This document shows positions 44,745 to 53,203 of a stretch of DNA of 64,000 bases, in pieces; position 1 is the first letter of the stretch; each line of letters begins with the position of its first letter. The notes under the pieces are model-generated. The model did no database searches. It was not told the DNA's origin and was given only the letters and a program-made list of their open reading frames with translations. The translations under genes were made by a program, and so were the position numbers. This DNA comes from DATFTE01 sp963802575 (lineage in GTDB: Bacteria; Acidobacteriota; Terriglobia; Terriglobales; Acidobacteriaceae): the NCBI GenBank assembly GCA_963802575.1, contig CAWDJF010000002.1, positions 62,001-126,000 on the forward strand, given 5' to 3'.

Positions 44745-44894
44745 ATGAAACCAGAGGAACGCAAACGCATGTATGAGCTGTGCACCTTGATTGAGAAAGA
44801 GACGGATCACACAAGAGCGATTCAGCTTATCGAAGAACTGAACCGGTTGCTGAGACCGAAAATTCCGTCGCCTGTGGAGAGGGAAGAGATCTGA
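44745..44894 (+). CDS. 49-residue helical protein
   Basis: ATG 44745 to TGA 44892-44894. The sequence begins MKPEERKRMYELCTLIEKET and ends IPSPVEREEI: a compact, highly charged two-helix protein. Small proteins of this look (PEER..M..LC..I..E.D......L..ELN.LL) recur in Acidobacteriota; function unknown. It runs tail to tail with motB, 33 bases away. Coding bias and amphipathic helices support it. Confidence 0.55.
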   Translation: MKPEERKRMYELCTLIEKETDHTRAIQLIEELNRLLRPKIPSPVEREEI

Positions 44895-44927
44895 GATCCT
44901 GCGCAGAAGGACTGGCTATGCAAGCGG

Positions 44928-45734
44928 CTACTCTTTTTTGCCCTCTTCCTTCTTGGGCTCTTCTTTCCTGGGCTGCGCATCTTCGGGAGTCGCGCTGTCC
45001 GAAGCGGCCTTGGGCTTTTCCAAGTACTGCACGATGACTGAGATGCGGCGGTTGGAGGCATCTTCGGGCTTGTCGGCGATGCGAAGTCGTTGGTCGGCGT
45101 ATCCGCGAACCTGCACGACCTGATTGGGAGAGAGGCCGTTGATTTCCATGAGGCGGCGGGCGGCATTGGCGCGGTCGGTGGAGAGCTCCCAGTTGCTGTA
45201 GTCGCCTTTGCCCGCGAAGGGCTTCGAGTCCGTGTGGCCTTCGATGGAAATTTTGTTGGGCAGCTTACCTAGTTCTCTCGCCAGGGTGATGAGCAGATCT
45301 TTGCCGTCAGCCGTGGGACTCGGCCTGCCAGATTCGAAGAACATGCCTTTATCGGATTCGAGTAACTCAATACGCAAGCCTTCCGCCGTGACGGTCATCT
45401 CCAGGTGGTTCTGAAGTTTCTCGAAGTCGGCCATTTTGCGGACAGCTTTTTGCAGTTCTTCCTTTAGCTTGGGCATGTCTTCTTTGGAAAGCGCGAAACT
45501 CTCGCCGGAGCCGTTCTGGTCGCTTCCGACCAGTTTGGAAGTGCCGGAAGGATCTTTGAAGTATCCGCCAACCGCGACTTGGATCTGCTTGCTGCTGTTC
45601 ATGAGCCAGAGCACGATGAACAGGGCCATCATGGCGGTAACGAAATCGGCGTAGGCAACCTTCCATGCGCCGCCGTGGTGTCCGCCATGGCCTCCCTTTT
45701 TCTTGATGACGATGATGGGGCGGCTGCCTTCCAT
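44928..45734 (-). CDS. motB: flagellar motor stator protein MotB
   Basis: 268 residues. An N-terminal basic tail with a His/Gly-rich stretch, one transmembrane helix (about 26-48) with the proton-binding Asp30 in YADFVTAMMALFIVLWLMNS, a plug/linker with FALSKEDMPKLKEELQKAVR, and an OmpA-like peptidoglycan-binding domain (about 130-245: SIEGHTDSKPF, NWELSTDRANAARRLM, VRGYADQ, NRRISVIVQ). The tail is Lys/Glu/Pro-rich. It starts 6 bases after motA. No other flagellar genes are in the window, so the stator could also serve another motor or gliding. Confidence 0.92.
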   Translation of the reverse strand: MEGSRPIIVIKKKGGHGGHHGGAWKVAYADFVTAMMALFIVLWLMNSSKQIQVAVGGYFKDPSGTSKLVGSDQNGSGESFALSKEDMPKLKEELQKAVRKMADFEKLQNHLEMTVTAEGLRIELLESDKGMFFESGRPSPTADGKDLLITLARELGKLPNKISIEGHTDSKPFAGKGDYSNWELSTDRANAARRLMEINGLSPNQVVQVRGYADQRLRIADKPEDASNRRISVIVQYLEKPKAASDSATPEDAQPRKEEPKKEEGKKE

Positions 45735-45740
45735 TTGTTC

Positions 45741-46628
45741 CTAGGCCGAGGCAGCGGCTGCAGCAGGGGCGGAAGCTGCGCCACCGCCCCGGCAAGTCTG
45801 CTCGACTTCTTTGAAAGTGGGGCGAACGTGCCCCGGGACCGCGCGGCGAGCGAACTCGACCGCCATGATGGGAGCGGTGCCTTTGAGGAAAGAAACCATC
45901 AGGACGCGCAACACGCCGAGAAACGCGGCTTCTTCGTCGGCGATCTTGGCCATATTGGCGGCGAGCGGGCCGACGAGTCCGTAACAGAGGAGGATGCCGA
46001 GGAAAGTGCCTACCAGTGCAGCGGCGACTTTCTCTCCAATCTCTTCCGGAGGTCCGCCTAACGCGCCCATGGTGATGACGACACCGAGGACGGCGGCGAC
46101 GATGCCGAGGCCGGGCAAGGAATCGGCCATGGTGCTCAATGCGGATACCGGCAGCGTGGAATCGTGGTGATGCACTTCCATATCGAGGTCAAGGAGTTGG
46201 TCGAGATCGAAGGGCTCGACTCCGGTGATCGCCATGCGCAGCGTATCGCACATGAATGCCATGGCGTGGTGATCTTTCACGAGAGCGGCATTCTTCGAGA
46301 GTATGGGACTTTTTTCCGGCTCTTCGACGTCGGTTTCAAGCGACATCAATCCTTCTTTACGGGCTTTGTTGAGCAGGTCGTACATAGTCTTGAGCAGCTC
46401 AAGGTAGCGCTGCTTGGTATATTTCGATCCAGCAAAGACACCAACAATCCCACCCACAATTTGCTTAAGGATATGCAGGGGGTTCGCCACCAGCACAGTT
46501 CCGGCTCCAGCCCCCGCGATGATCAACAGTTCGGCGGGCTGGATGAGGACTTTGAGGTGGCCGTGCTCCATCAGGTAGCCGCCGAGCACCGCGCCGAACA
46601 CCACCACGATTCCGATAATGGCAAACAT
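45741..46628 (-). CDS. motA: flagellar motor stator protein MotA
   Basis: 295 residues with four transmembrane helices (about 3-20, 33-52, 172-192 and 205-225). ExbB/MotA core: PLHILKQIVGGIVGVF, cytoplasmic loop with the charged residues (RKEGLMSLETDVEEPEKSP), then ADSLPGLGIVAAVLGVVITM with the conserved Pro, and FLGILLCYGLVGPLAANM. The C-terminus is Ala-rich. It forms the MotA5B2 proton channel. Operon: PAS/GGDEF-like - motA - motB with 6-base gaps. Confidence 0.93.
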   Translation of the reverse strand: MFAIIGIVVVFGAVLGGYLMEHGHLKVLIQPAELLIIAGAGAGTVLVANPLHILKQIVGGIVGVFAGSKYTKQRYLELLKTMYDLLNKARKEGLMSLETDVEEPEKSPILSKNAALVKDHHAMAFMCDTLRMAITGVEPFDLDQLLDLDMEVHHHDSTLPVSALSTMADSLPGLGIVAAVLGVVITMGALGGPPEEIGEKVAAALVGTFLGILLCYGLVGPLAANMAKIADEEAAFLGVLRVLMVSFLKGTAPIMAVEFARRAVPGHVRPTFKEVEQTCRGGGAASAPAAAAASA

Positions 46629-46634
46629 GACGGC

Positions 46635-47534
46635 TTAGTTCTCCCCCGAGTTCTGTGGTGCGAGCTTCTCGTCGTGCGCCGGCTGCACGCGCTCCAGCAG
46701 CGACTCGATGGTGTCGCCCGATTCGACCAGACCGCGTCCTACGGAAACTTCGACAGACAGCGAATCGCCCCACCACTGAATGGCCGAGCAACCGACAATG
46801 CGCTCGATGTCGTGGGCCGCGCGCTCAAGGTCGTTGCGGTTGCAATCGGAGACGATGGCCAGAAACTGTCCCTCCTGCCAACGTCCCAGGAACGCATCGG
46901 GCAATAAATGTTTCATGGTTTGCGCGACCACGTGAAGGATGGCTTCCACGGCTTCACGTCCCCGGGTTTCCCGGAGATGTCGAAGTTGACGGACTTCAAT
47001 GCGCAACACTCCGAAAGGCAAGCGGTGTTCGACATGGCACGAGAGGCTCTCGCGCAAACGGGACTGAGTAAAGCCATGATTGGGCAGCCCGGTGGCTACG
47101 TCGAGACAACCGTAACTGGCGAGATGCGATAGATGACGATCGGGGGCGAGCACGGAACTGACTTCATCGAAGCTTTCGGCGGCGCCGACAACCGAGCCGT
47201 CGCGCGAGCGGATGGGGGAAGTAAAGATGCGAACGGGGAGACGGTGTCCAGATTTATGCCGCAAGTAGACGTGACCTTCACGAGGACGCCCCTCCTGGAG
47301 CGCGCCCACTAGAGGCCAAGTGGCCCCTTCGAGGACGGTTCCGGCGTCGTCGCAGTAGGCGAGCAAGTCTTCGCGGCAAAGACGGCCGACAACTTCGTGG
47401 CGCATATATCCGGTGATGCGCTCTGCGCCTTGATTCCAGAACACGATCTTCAACTCGCGGTCGACCAGATACACGCCAGTGTGCAGAGTGTTGAGGACGT
47501 GCTGAAAGATTTCCGGATCGTGCAACCCCGCCAT
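46635..47534 (-). CDS. PAS protein with degenerate GGDEF domain, upstream of motAB
   Basis: 299 residues. PAS domain about 5-125 (LHTGVYLVDRELKIVFWNQG, GYMRHEVVGR, VYLRHKSGHRLPVRIFTSPI). About 140-290 has the GGDEF fold: DVATGLPNHGFTQSRLRESL, FGVLRIEVRQLRHLRETRGR, but the active-site loop is WQEGQF (219-224) instead of GGDEF, and the Mg/GTP residues are gone. It therefore cannot make c-di-GMP; it may bind GTP or act as a signalling scaffold for the stator. It lies 6 bases before motA in the same operon. Confidence 0.82.
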   Translation of the reverse strand: MAGLHDPEIFQHVLNTLHTGVYLVDRELKIVFWNQGAERITGYMRHEVVGRLCREDLLAYCDDAGTVLEGATWPLVGALQEGRPREGHVYLRHKSGHRLPVRIFTSPIRSRDGSVVGAAESFDEVSSVLAPDRHLSHLASYGCLDVATGLPNHGFTQSRLRESLSCHVEHRLPFGVLRIEVRQLRHLRETRGREAVEAILHVVAQTMKHLLPDAFLGRWQEGQFLAIVSDCNRNDLERAAHDIERIVGCSAIQWWGDSLSVEVSVGRGLVESGDTIESLLERVQPAHDEKLAPQNSGEN

Positions 47535-47708
47535 GCCCAGGCTCCAATAGTTCTATCGGCAGGGATGGGGAAAGAGGTTAGGGCGGGGAAAGCTTCACGA
47601 TTCTTATCACGCCTTCAGGCGCTGCGGCAGCGGCTAAAGCCGGTCGTGCAGGAAATCGTTGCGGTATGGCTGAAGCCATACCCTGATACGAACCTATGGC
47701 TAATCGTG

Positions 47709-47780
47709 GCCGGCGGGACGCCAGCGCTACTCGCCGGCGGGACGCCAGCGCTACTCGTCGGCGGGACGCCGGCGCTACTA
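47709..47780. repeat. 24-nt tandem repeat (3 copies) ending at the patatin stop codon
   Basis: Units at 47709-47732, 47733-47756 and 47757-47780, core GCCGGCGGGACGCCAGCGCT plus ACTC. The third unit's last bases CTA are the complement of the patatin TAG, and the next partial unit GTCGGCGGG encodes the protein's final residues. A single related copy is at 10731. Confidence 0.9.
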
Positions 47781-48701
47781 GTCGGCGGGCATGGCTGCGG
47801 GTTGGCGGACGTTCACGCGTTGGGTGGCAGCGCGGGGAGCGGATTCGGCTTCGAGCCACTTCCTGATTTCGGGAAGTGCGGCGCGGGTGACCAGTTCTCC
47901 GGCGCGAACCAGGTCGGCACTATGCTCGAAGTCGTCGTACTTGAATCCGTTGACATCGGGTTCGATGACGAGATCGGAGGCCTGCTTCCACACTCCGCAA
48001 TTCATCTCTTGTGCGATGGCGAAGCATTGTCCGATCACGTCGAACAGGTGGCGCGGGCCTTCCTTGTTTGTCCAGGTCCCTTTCAGGTGAACCGAGAGCA
48101 CGCGGTCAGCGCCCATTTCGCGCAAAGGCACGGAAGGGACGGCGTGCGAGAGCATGCCGTCGATTAGCATGCGTCCGCGAATCTTTACGGGAAGGAACAT
48201 TCCGGGATAGGCGCAACTGGCGCGCACCGGATCGACGAGTGGACCGGAATGGAAAACTACGCCTTCTCCAGTGGAGAAGTCGGTCGCAGTGACAGCGAGC
48301 GGAATGCAGAGTTCCTCGAAGGACTTCACTTTGAGGACGGTGTTAAGGAATCCGATCATGCGCTGGGTCGAGGCAAAACCGAGGCGTGAGAGCGTCCACT
48401 GGGCGAAGTGTTTAAAGCGTACGCGAGTGGCCAAGTGCTCGAGTTCAGCGGGCGAGACGCCACTGCAGTAGGCTGCACCGACCAGCGCGCCCACGCTGGT
48501 GCCGGCAACAAAGCTGACGGGAATATTTTCTTCTTCCAGGACTTTGAGAACGCCGACGTGGGCGATGCCACGGGCGAAGCCGCCGCCGAGGGCGAGTCCA
48601 ATGCGGGGCAGATTGGGCGCAGCTTGGGAGTCGCGCGCGCGCCCGGAGAATTCGCGTCCGAACGCCTGAACCGACCGCAAAATCTTACCCAGACTCTTCA
48701 C
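47778..48701 (-). CDS. patatin-like phospholipase
   Basis: 307 residues. Ser-Asp dyad lipase fold: oxyanion loop ALGGGFARG (37-45), nucleophile GTSVG with Ser69, catalytic Asp181 in DGMLSHAVP. RssA/NTE-like group, ~300 residues as usual. No signal peptide; first 30 residues polar. The start is GTG 48701. The C-terminal residues PAD are encoded within a tandem repeat unit, so the original end may have been changed. Divergent from the Nudix gene. Confidence 0.9.
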   Translation of the reverse strand: MKSLGKILRSVQAFGREFSGRARDSQAAPNLPRIGLALGGGFARGIAHVGVLKVLEEENIPVSFVAGTSVGALVGAAYCSGVSPAELEHLATRVRFKHFAQWTLSRLGFASTQRMIGFLNTVLKVKSFEELCIPLAVTATDFSTGEGVVFHSGPLVDPVRASCAYPGMFLPVKIRGRMLIDGMLSHAVPSVPLREMGADRVLSVHLKGTWTNKEGPRHLFDVIGQCFAIAQEMNCGVWKQASDLVIEPDVNGFKYDDFEHSADLVRAGELVTRAALPEIRKWLEAESAPRAATQRVNVRQPAAMPAD

Positions 48702-48828
48702 AGGGACCCCACTTCAACCCCGCTTTAACCACCCTCTAACCAGCAACTAAGATGCCAGCTATTCCCATAATGGTTTCGCAGTTTGTCGGAAGACGCCAGT
48801 TACCGGGGAGAGGTTACCTCCTGAAACG

Positions 48829-49353
48829 GTGACTAACTCCCTTAATCCTGATAAGTTAGGGGCCATGGTCCGCGAGATTTCAGCCGGGGGAGTGGTGGTG
48901 CGAAGGGTGGGGGAAAACTGGGAAATGGCGGTCATTGAGCCGCAGAAAGAGCCTTCCGACGCTGGGAAGAGTGCCAAAAAAGGTGTCCGGAAAGTGACAC
49001 TCGCTTTACCCAAGGGACTAGTCGACCCGGGAGAAAAGCCCGATGAGACGGCCCTGCGCGAGGTGCGGGAGGAGACCGGGCTAACGGCCTCGGTCATCAC
49101 CAAGCTCACCGACATCAAGTATGTTTACGTGCGATCTTGGGGAGATAAGCAGCGCGTCTTCAAAATCGTCAGCTTCTACCTGCTAGGGTACGAATCAGGC
49201 AAGATCGATGACGTCACTGACGCGATGCGGGTGGAAGTGAAGCAGGCGTCTTGGATCCTGCTCGACGAGGCGATCAAGAAACTTGCTTATCGCGGCGAGC
49301 GGGATGTGGTTCGGCGTGCCCAGCAATATTTGGAAACTCACACGGAGGTTTGA
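48829..49353 (+). CDS. Nudix hydrolase
   Basis: 174 residues from GTG 48829, or 162 from ATG 48865; neither has an ideal ribosome-binding site, so the start is unsettled. The Nudix box is perfect: GLVDPGEKPDETALREVREE then TGL (residues 63-85), giving the Mg2+ site. ISAGGVVVRRVGENWEMAVI is the N-terminal strand. KTL-type substrate unknown; members act on (di)nucleotides, dinucleoside polyphosphates or NADH. Its stop is 3 bases before the start of the transporter gene, so they are co-transcribed. Confidence 0.88.
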   Translation: MTNSLNPDKLGAMVREISAGGVVVRRVGENWEMAVIEPQKEPSDAGKSAKKGVRKVTLALPKGLVDPGEKPDETALREVREETGLTASVITKLTDIKYVYVRSWGDKQRVFKIVSFYLLGYESGKIDDVTDAMRVEVKQASWILLDEAIKKLAYRGERDVVRRAQQYLETHTEV

Positions 49354-49356
49354 TTC

Positions 49357-50055
49357 ATGCCCAGTGCGCGGCCTCATATCGAGAAACATTTCACCGCGGG
49401 GAACTTCGTGCGCGACGTGGTAATTGGCATGTCAGACGGGCTGACTGTTCCTTTCGCGCTGGCGGCGGGCCTTTCAGGCGCCGTGCAGAATACGCGGTTG
49501 ATTGTGGTGGGAGGGCTGGCGGAAATCGCGGCGGGTTCGATCGCCATGGGCCTGGGCGGATATCTGGCGGCGCACGGAGACGCGGAACATTACCAGCAGG
49601 AGAAAGAACGCGAAGAACGCGAGATCGTTGAAATTCCTGAAGAAGAAAAAGCTGAGGTAGCTCGAGTCTTTCAGGCTTACGGGATTACGGAGGCTCAGAG
49701 TGTACCCATCGTTGAGGCGCTGAGCGAACATCCCAAGGCATGGGTGGATTTCATGATGCGCTACGAGCTGGGGCTGGAGGAACCGGACCCTAAGCGGGCG
49801 TTGACCAGCGCGGCCACGATTGCGATGTCATATATTGCGGGCGGTTTCATTCCCCTGGCTCCTTACATGGCACTGTCGAATGCGGGGACCGGGTTGAAGG
49901 TGTCAGCGATCGTGACACTGGCGGCGCTGGGGATTTTTGGCTTCATCAAGGGGAGGTTTACGGGGACTCCACCGCTTCGCGCGGCGTCACAGACGATGGT
50001 GATCGGTGGACTTGCGGCGGGAGCCGCTTTTGTGCTTGCGAAACTGATCGCATAG
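49357..50055 (+). CDS. VIT1/CCC1 family metal transporter
   Basis: 232 residues. Vacuolar-iron-transporter family: helix 1 VRDVVIGMSDGLTVPFALAA with the metal-binding Asp, helix 2 GGLAEIAAGSIAMGLGGYLA, a cytoplasmic Glu-rich metal-binding loop (about 75-125, with EKEREEREIVEIPEEEKAEV), and three C-terminal helices (SYIAGGFIPLAPYMALS, IVTLAALGIFGFIKGR, MVIGGLAAGAAFVLAKL). It exports or sequesters Fe2+/Mn2+ by proton antiport. Perhaps functionally tied to bacterioferritin elsewhere in the window, though not linked. A promoter and hairpin follow. Confidence 0.92.
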   Translation: MPSARPHIEKHFTAGNFVRDVVIGMSDGLTVPFALAAGLSGAVQNTRLIVVGGLAEIAAGSIAMGLGGYLAAHGDAEHYQQEKEREEREIVEIPEEEKAEVARVFQAYGITEAQSVPIVEALSEHPKAWVDFMMRYELGLEEPDPKRALTSAATIAMSYIAGGFIPLAPYMALSNAGTGLKVSAIVTLAALGIFGFIKGRFTGTPPLRAASQTMVIGGLAAGAAFVLAKLIA

Positions 50056-50077
50056 TATTGAATCTAAAAGATTTAGC

Positions 50078-50106
50078 TTGACATTGCAGGGGTGAGATTC
50101 TAGGAT
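50078..50106 (+). promoter_or_regulatory. sigma-70-like promoter downstream of the VIT gene
   Basis: -35 TTGACA (50078-50083), exactly 17 bases, then -10 TAGGAT (50101-50106). Predicted start near 50113, directly before a strong hairpin. Confidence 0.55.
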
Positions 50107-50121
50107 GAATTCAACTTAATA

Positions 50122-50181
50122 GGGCGCATGTCGTTGCCATCCTCACCCCACATCTAAAACGACATGCGCCCGGTTGTTTTT
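50122..50181 (+). terminator. 13-bp perfect hairpin plus T run; terminator or core of a short RNA
   Basis: GGGCGCATGTCGT (50122-50134) and ACGACATGCGCCC (50159-50171) pair fully around a 24-base loop (TGCCATCCTCACCCCACATC...), followed by GGTTGTTTTT. With the promoter at 50078 this would yield a ~68-base RNA. Confidence 0.82.
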
Positions 50182-50201
50182 GGGGGCTTTTTCTTCCGAC
50201 T

Positions 50202-50660
50202 ATGAACGGCATGGAAGGGTTAAATGCAGCGTTGGCATCCCGCCGGCGGCTGGCCATGGTTGCTGTTCTGTTGCTTTCGATTCCGTGCGCGGCAAAATCA
50301 AAGCCTAAATCGCCTTCGAACAGCGTGGATTCAGAATACGTCTCGGCGCTGGCTACAGCGAACCGCTTTTTACATGCCTGGCAGGCGCAGGATCACGAAA
50401 CCGGAGTGCTGCTGCTGACCGACGCGGCCAAGCAACTTACGTCGGAAGACGGGCTCGACGCGTTCTTTTCGGCGGGCAACGCGAACGAAGAAGGATTCGA
50501 AATCGCGCGCGGCAAGAAGCTGCAGGCGGGGCGTTATCTCTTCCCTGTTGCTCTGTGGCAAACCATTCCGGGAAAAAACCGCAAGCCTCATGCTCATTTT
50601 TCTGAAATCATCGTGGTCCGCACTGGCAAAGACGACTGGGCCATAGATAAACTGCCGTAG
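50202..50660 (+). CDS. exported protein of unknown function
   Basis: 152 residues. Signal peptide at about 15-35 (RRLAMVAVLLLSIPCAAKSK). The mature part (SALATANRFLHAWQAQDHET, LLLTDAAKQLTSEDGLDAFF, KLQAGRYLFPVALWQTIPGK, IIVVRTGKDDWAIDKLP) has the look of an NTF2/Cystatin-like fold of small secreted proteins, without a clear active site. Two ATGs (50202, 50211) are possible. It stands alone between a hairpin and an A/T-rich repeat block. Confidence 0.65.
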   Translation: MNGMEGLNAALASRRRLAMVAVLLLSIPCAAKSKPKSPSNSVDSEYVSALATANRFLHAWQAQDHETGVLLLTDAAKQLTSEDGLDAFFSAGNANEEGFEIARGKKLQAGRYLFPVALWQTIPGKNRKPHAHFSEIIVVRTGKDDWAIDKLP

Positions 50661-50672
50661 ACGAGATTTCCG

Positions 50673-50763
50673 ATTGTCAATTTCCAATTGTCAATTTTAT
50701 CGGCGCCAATCATGGATGCCGGGTTCTTAAATTGGCAATTGGAAATCGAAAATTGAAAATTCT
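50673..50763. repeat. A/T-rich self-complementary repeat upstream of fadN-like gene
   Basis: GATTGTCAATTTCCAATTGTC then, after ~35 bases, the inverted echo TTGGCAATTGGAAATCGAAA and ATTGAAAATT up to the ATG. Similar words (GACGATTTTCGATTTACGAT) recur at about 57628-57655. Confidence 0.75.
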
Positions 50764-53184
50764 ATGAAGAGAATTCATAAGGTTGCCATCCTGGGCGCTG
50801 GAACCATGGGCGCCCGCATAGCCGCTCACTTCGCAAATGCTGGCGTTCCCAGCTACTTATTCGACATCGTGCCTGCGGATGCGGACGGTCCCGCTCGAAA
50901 CAAGATTGCGGCGGCCGGACTCGATGCGGCCAAGAAATCGAAGCCCGCGGCTTTCATGGATGCTTCGCTGGCGAGCCTGGTCACGGTGGGCAACTTCGAT
51001 GACGACCTGAAGAAGCTCGCCGACGTCGATTGGATCATCGAGGCGGTGGTGGAAAACCTCGAGATCAAGCGCGCCCTGCTGAAGAAGGTAGACGCGGTGC
51101 GTAAACCGGGGACGATCATCACCACCAATACCAGCGGCCTTCCGGTCGCGAAAATTGCGGAGGGCTTCCCGGACGATTTCCGGCGGTCCTGGTTCGGGAC
51201 GCATTTCTTTAATCCTCCGCGCTACATGCGGTTGCTGGAGCTGATTCCGACGTCGGAAACTGACCGCGCCGCCCTCGATGCCGTGGCCTACTTCGGCGAC
51301 GTGCATCTGGGCAAGGGCATTGTGTACGCGAAAGATACGCCGAACTTCATCGGCAATCGCATTGGCACGTTTTCTGTCCTCAACGTGATGCGGCTGATGC
51401 AGGAGCTCGATCTTTCGATCGAAGATGTAGATGCGCTCACGGGACAAGCCGTCGGCTGGCCGAAATCGGCGACCTTTCGCACGATTGATCTGGTCGGACT
51501 AGACATCCTGGGGCACGTGGTCGGGAACATGACGCAGAATGTGCATGACGAGCGCAGCGATCTCAAGCTGCCCGATTTTTACAAGCAGATGCTCGAGCGC
51601 AAGTGGCTGGGCGACAAAACCAAGGGCGGCTTCTACAAGAAAACCAAGGGCGCGGATGGGCAGGAGGAACGGCTGGCGCTTGATTGGAAGACGCTGGAGT
51701 ATCGTCCGCGGCAGAAGCCCAAGTTCCCTGCCCTGGAGATGGCGAAGAATGTGGAAGACAGTGGGGCACGCGTGCGCATGTTGCTGGGAATGGATGGCAG
51801 TGCTCCGCAGAAGGGTGACAAGGCGGGACAGTTCCTGTGGCAGGCGCTTTCGGATTTGTGGATTTACGCCGCCAATCGGATTCCGGAAATCTCTGACACG
51901 ATCGTCGAGATCGATCGCGCGATGAAGCTGGGATTCAATTGGGAGATGGGTCCGTTTGAGTTGTGGGATGCAGCCGGAGTTGAGGCCACCGTCACGCGCA
52001 TGAAGAAGGATGGTAAGCAGGTTCCCGCGAATGTGGAGAAGATGCTCGGCGTCGGACAGAAGGCGTGGTACGGCGACGATCTGAAATCGCCTTCTGGACG
52101 CAAATACTGGGAACTGCGCACCGACAACTGGGAGCCGGTGCAGGTTCCGCCGGGTGTGTGGTCGGTCACGACTGCGAAGAAGTCGAACGGAGTAGTGAAG
52201 AAAAACTCGGGGGCGTCGCTGGTGGATCTGGGCGATGGCGTGGGCTGCCTGGAATTTCATTCCAAGATGAACTCTCTGGGCGCCGACATCATGAGCCTCA
52301 TTATCCAGACCCTCAAGCCGGGAGGCCCTGGAGATAATTTCGAAGGCTTTGTCATCACCAATGATGCCGCGAATTTTTCCGTCGGCGCCAACCTCATGCT
52401 GCTGCTGATGGCGGTGCAGGAAGAAGAGTGGGATGACGTGGACATGGTCATCCGCCAGTTCCAGAACATGACGCAGGCGATCAAGTTCTCGCCCAAGCCG
52501 GTGGTGGTGGGCGCGTTCGGGCTGTGCCTGGGCGGTGGTACGGAGATTTCGCTACACGCTCCGGCACGCCAGCCGCACGCCGAGCTTTATACCGGACTGG
52601 TCGAGGTCGGCGTGGGACTACTTCCCGGAGGCGGTGGCTGCAAAGAGATGCTGCTGCGGGCGGTCGATAGCGCGGCTTCGATCCGCAAAGACGGGCGGGG
52701 CGAGTCGGTCGAAACCATGGAAGCCATGAAGAAGGCCTTCGAGACCATCGCCACCGCGAAAGTGGCAACTTCCGCGCACGAGGCGCGCGGATTGGGCTTC
52801 CTTTCCGATTCTGACACCGTCAGCATGAACCGGGAGCGGGTGCTGGCCGACTGCAAGGCGCGGGCGCTCGAACTGGTGCGCGCGGGATATGAGCCTCCGC
52901 AGCCCCGGAAAGACATTCCAGCGCCGGGCGAAAACATTCTTGCTGCGCTGAAGATGGGCGTCTACCTCATGCGGCAGGGAGACTACATCACCGATCACGA
53001 GGTGAAGCTGGGGAACAAGATCGCGGAAGTTCTCTGCGGAGGAAATGTGACGCCGGGAACTCCGGTGAGCGAGCAGTACATTCTCGATCTCGAGCGCGAG
53101 GGGTTCAAGTCTCTGTGCGGAGAGAAGAAGACGCAGGAGCGGATTCAGTACACGCTGAAGACGGGGAAAACGCTGAGGAATTAG
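50764..53184 (+). CDS. 3-hydroxyacyl-CoA dehydrogenase / enoyl-CoA hydratase fusion (FadN type)
   Basis: 806 residues. Two beta-oxidation steps in one chain: an N-terminal NAD-binding 3-hydroxyacyl-CoA dehydrogenase (about 5-300: VAILGAGTMGARIAAHFANA, TTNTSGLPVAKIAEGFP, GTHFFNPPRYMRLLELIPTS with the catalytic His, KDTPNFIGNRIGTF), a second HAD C-terminal half (about 340-420), and a C-terminal crotonase domain (about 490-720: NFSVGANL, GLCLGGGTEISLHA, EVGVGLLPGGGGCKEM). The dehydrogenase-first order matches Bacillus FadN rather than E. coli FadB. Thiolase and acyl-CoA dehydrogenase genes are 7-11 kb away on the other strand. Confidence 0.92.
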   Translation: MKRIHKVAILGAGTMGARIAAHFANAGVPSYLFDIVPADADGPARNKIAAAGLDAAKKSKPAAFMDASLASLVTVGNFDDDLKKLADVDWIIEAVVENLEIKRALLKKVDAVRKPGTIITTNTSGLPVAKIAEGFPDDFRRSWFGTHFFNPPRYMRLLELIPTSETDRAALDAVAYFGDVHLGKGIVYAKDTPNFIGNRIGTFSVLNVMRLMQELDLSIEDVDALTGQAVGWPKSATFRTIDLVGLDILGHVVGNMTQNVHDERSDLKLPDFYKQMLERKWLGDKTKGGFYKKTKGADGQEERLALDWKTLEYRPRQKPKFPALEMAKNVEDSGARVRMLLGMDGSAPQKGDKAGQFLWQALSDLWIYAANRIPEISDTIVEIDRAMKLGFNWEMGPFELWDAAGVEATVTRMKKDGKQVPANVEKMLGVGQKAWYGDDLKSPSGRKYWELRTDNWEPVQVPPGVWSVTTAKKSNGVVKKNSGASLVDLGDGVGCLEFHSKMNSLGADIMSLIIQTLKPGGPGDNFEGFVITNDAANFSVGANLMLLLMAVQEEEWDDVDMVIRQFQNMTQAIKFSPKPVVVGAFGLCLGGGTEISLHAPARQPHAELYTGLVEVGVGLLPGGGGCKEMLLRAVDSAASIRKDGRGESVETMEAMKKAFETIATAKVATSAHEARGLGFLSDSDTVSMNRERVLADCKARALELVRAGYEPPQPRKDIPAPGENILAALKMGVYLMRQGDYITDHEVKLGNKIAEVLCGGNVTPGTPVSEQYILDLEREGFKSLCGEKKTQERIQYTLKTGKTLRN

Positions 53185-53203
53185 GTGTCTATGAAGATTG
53201 AAC

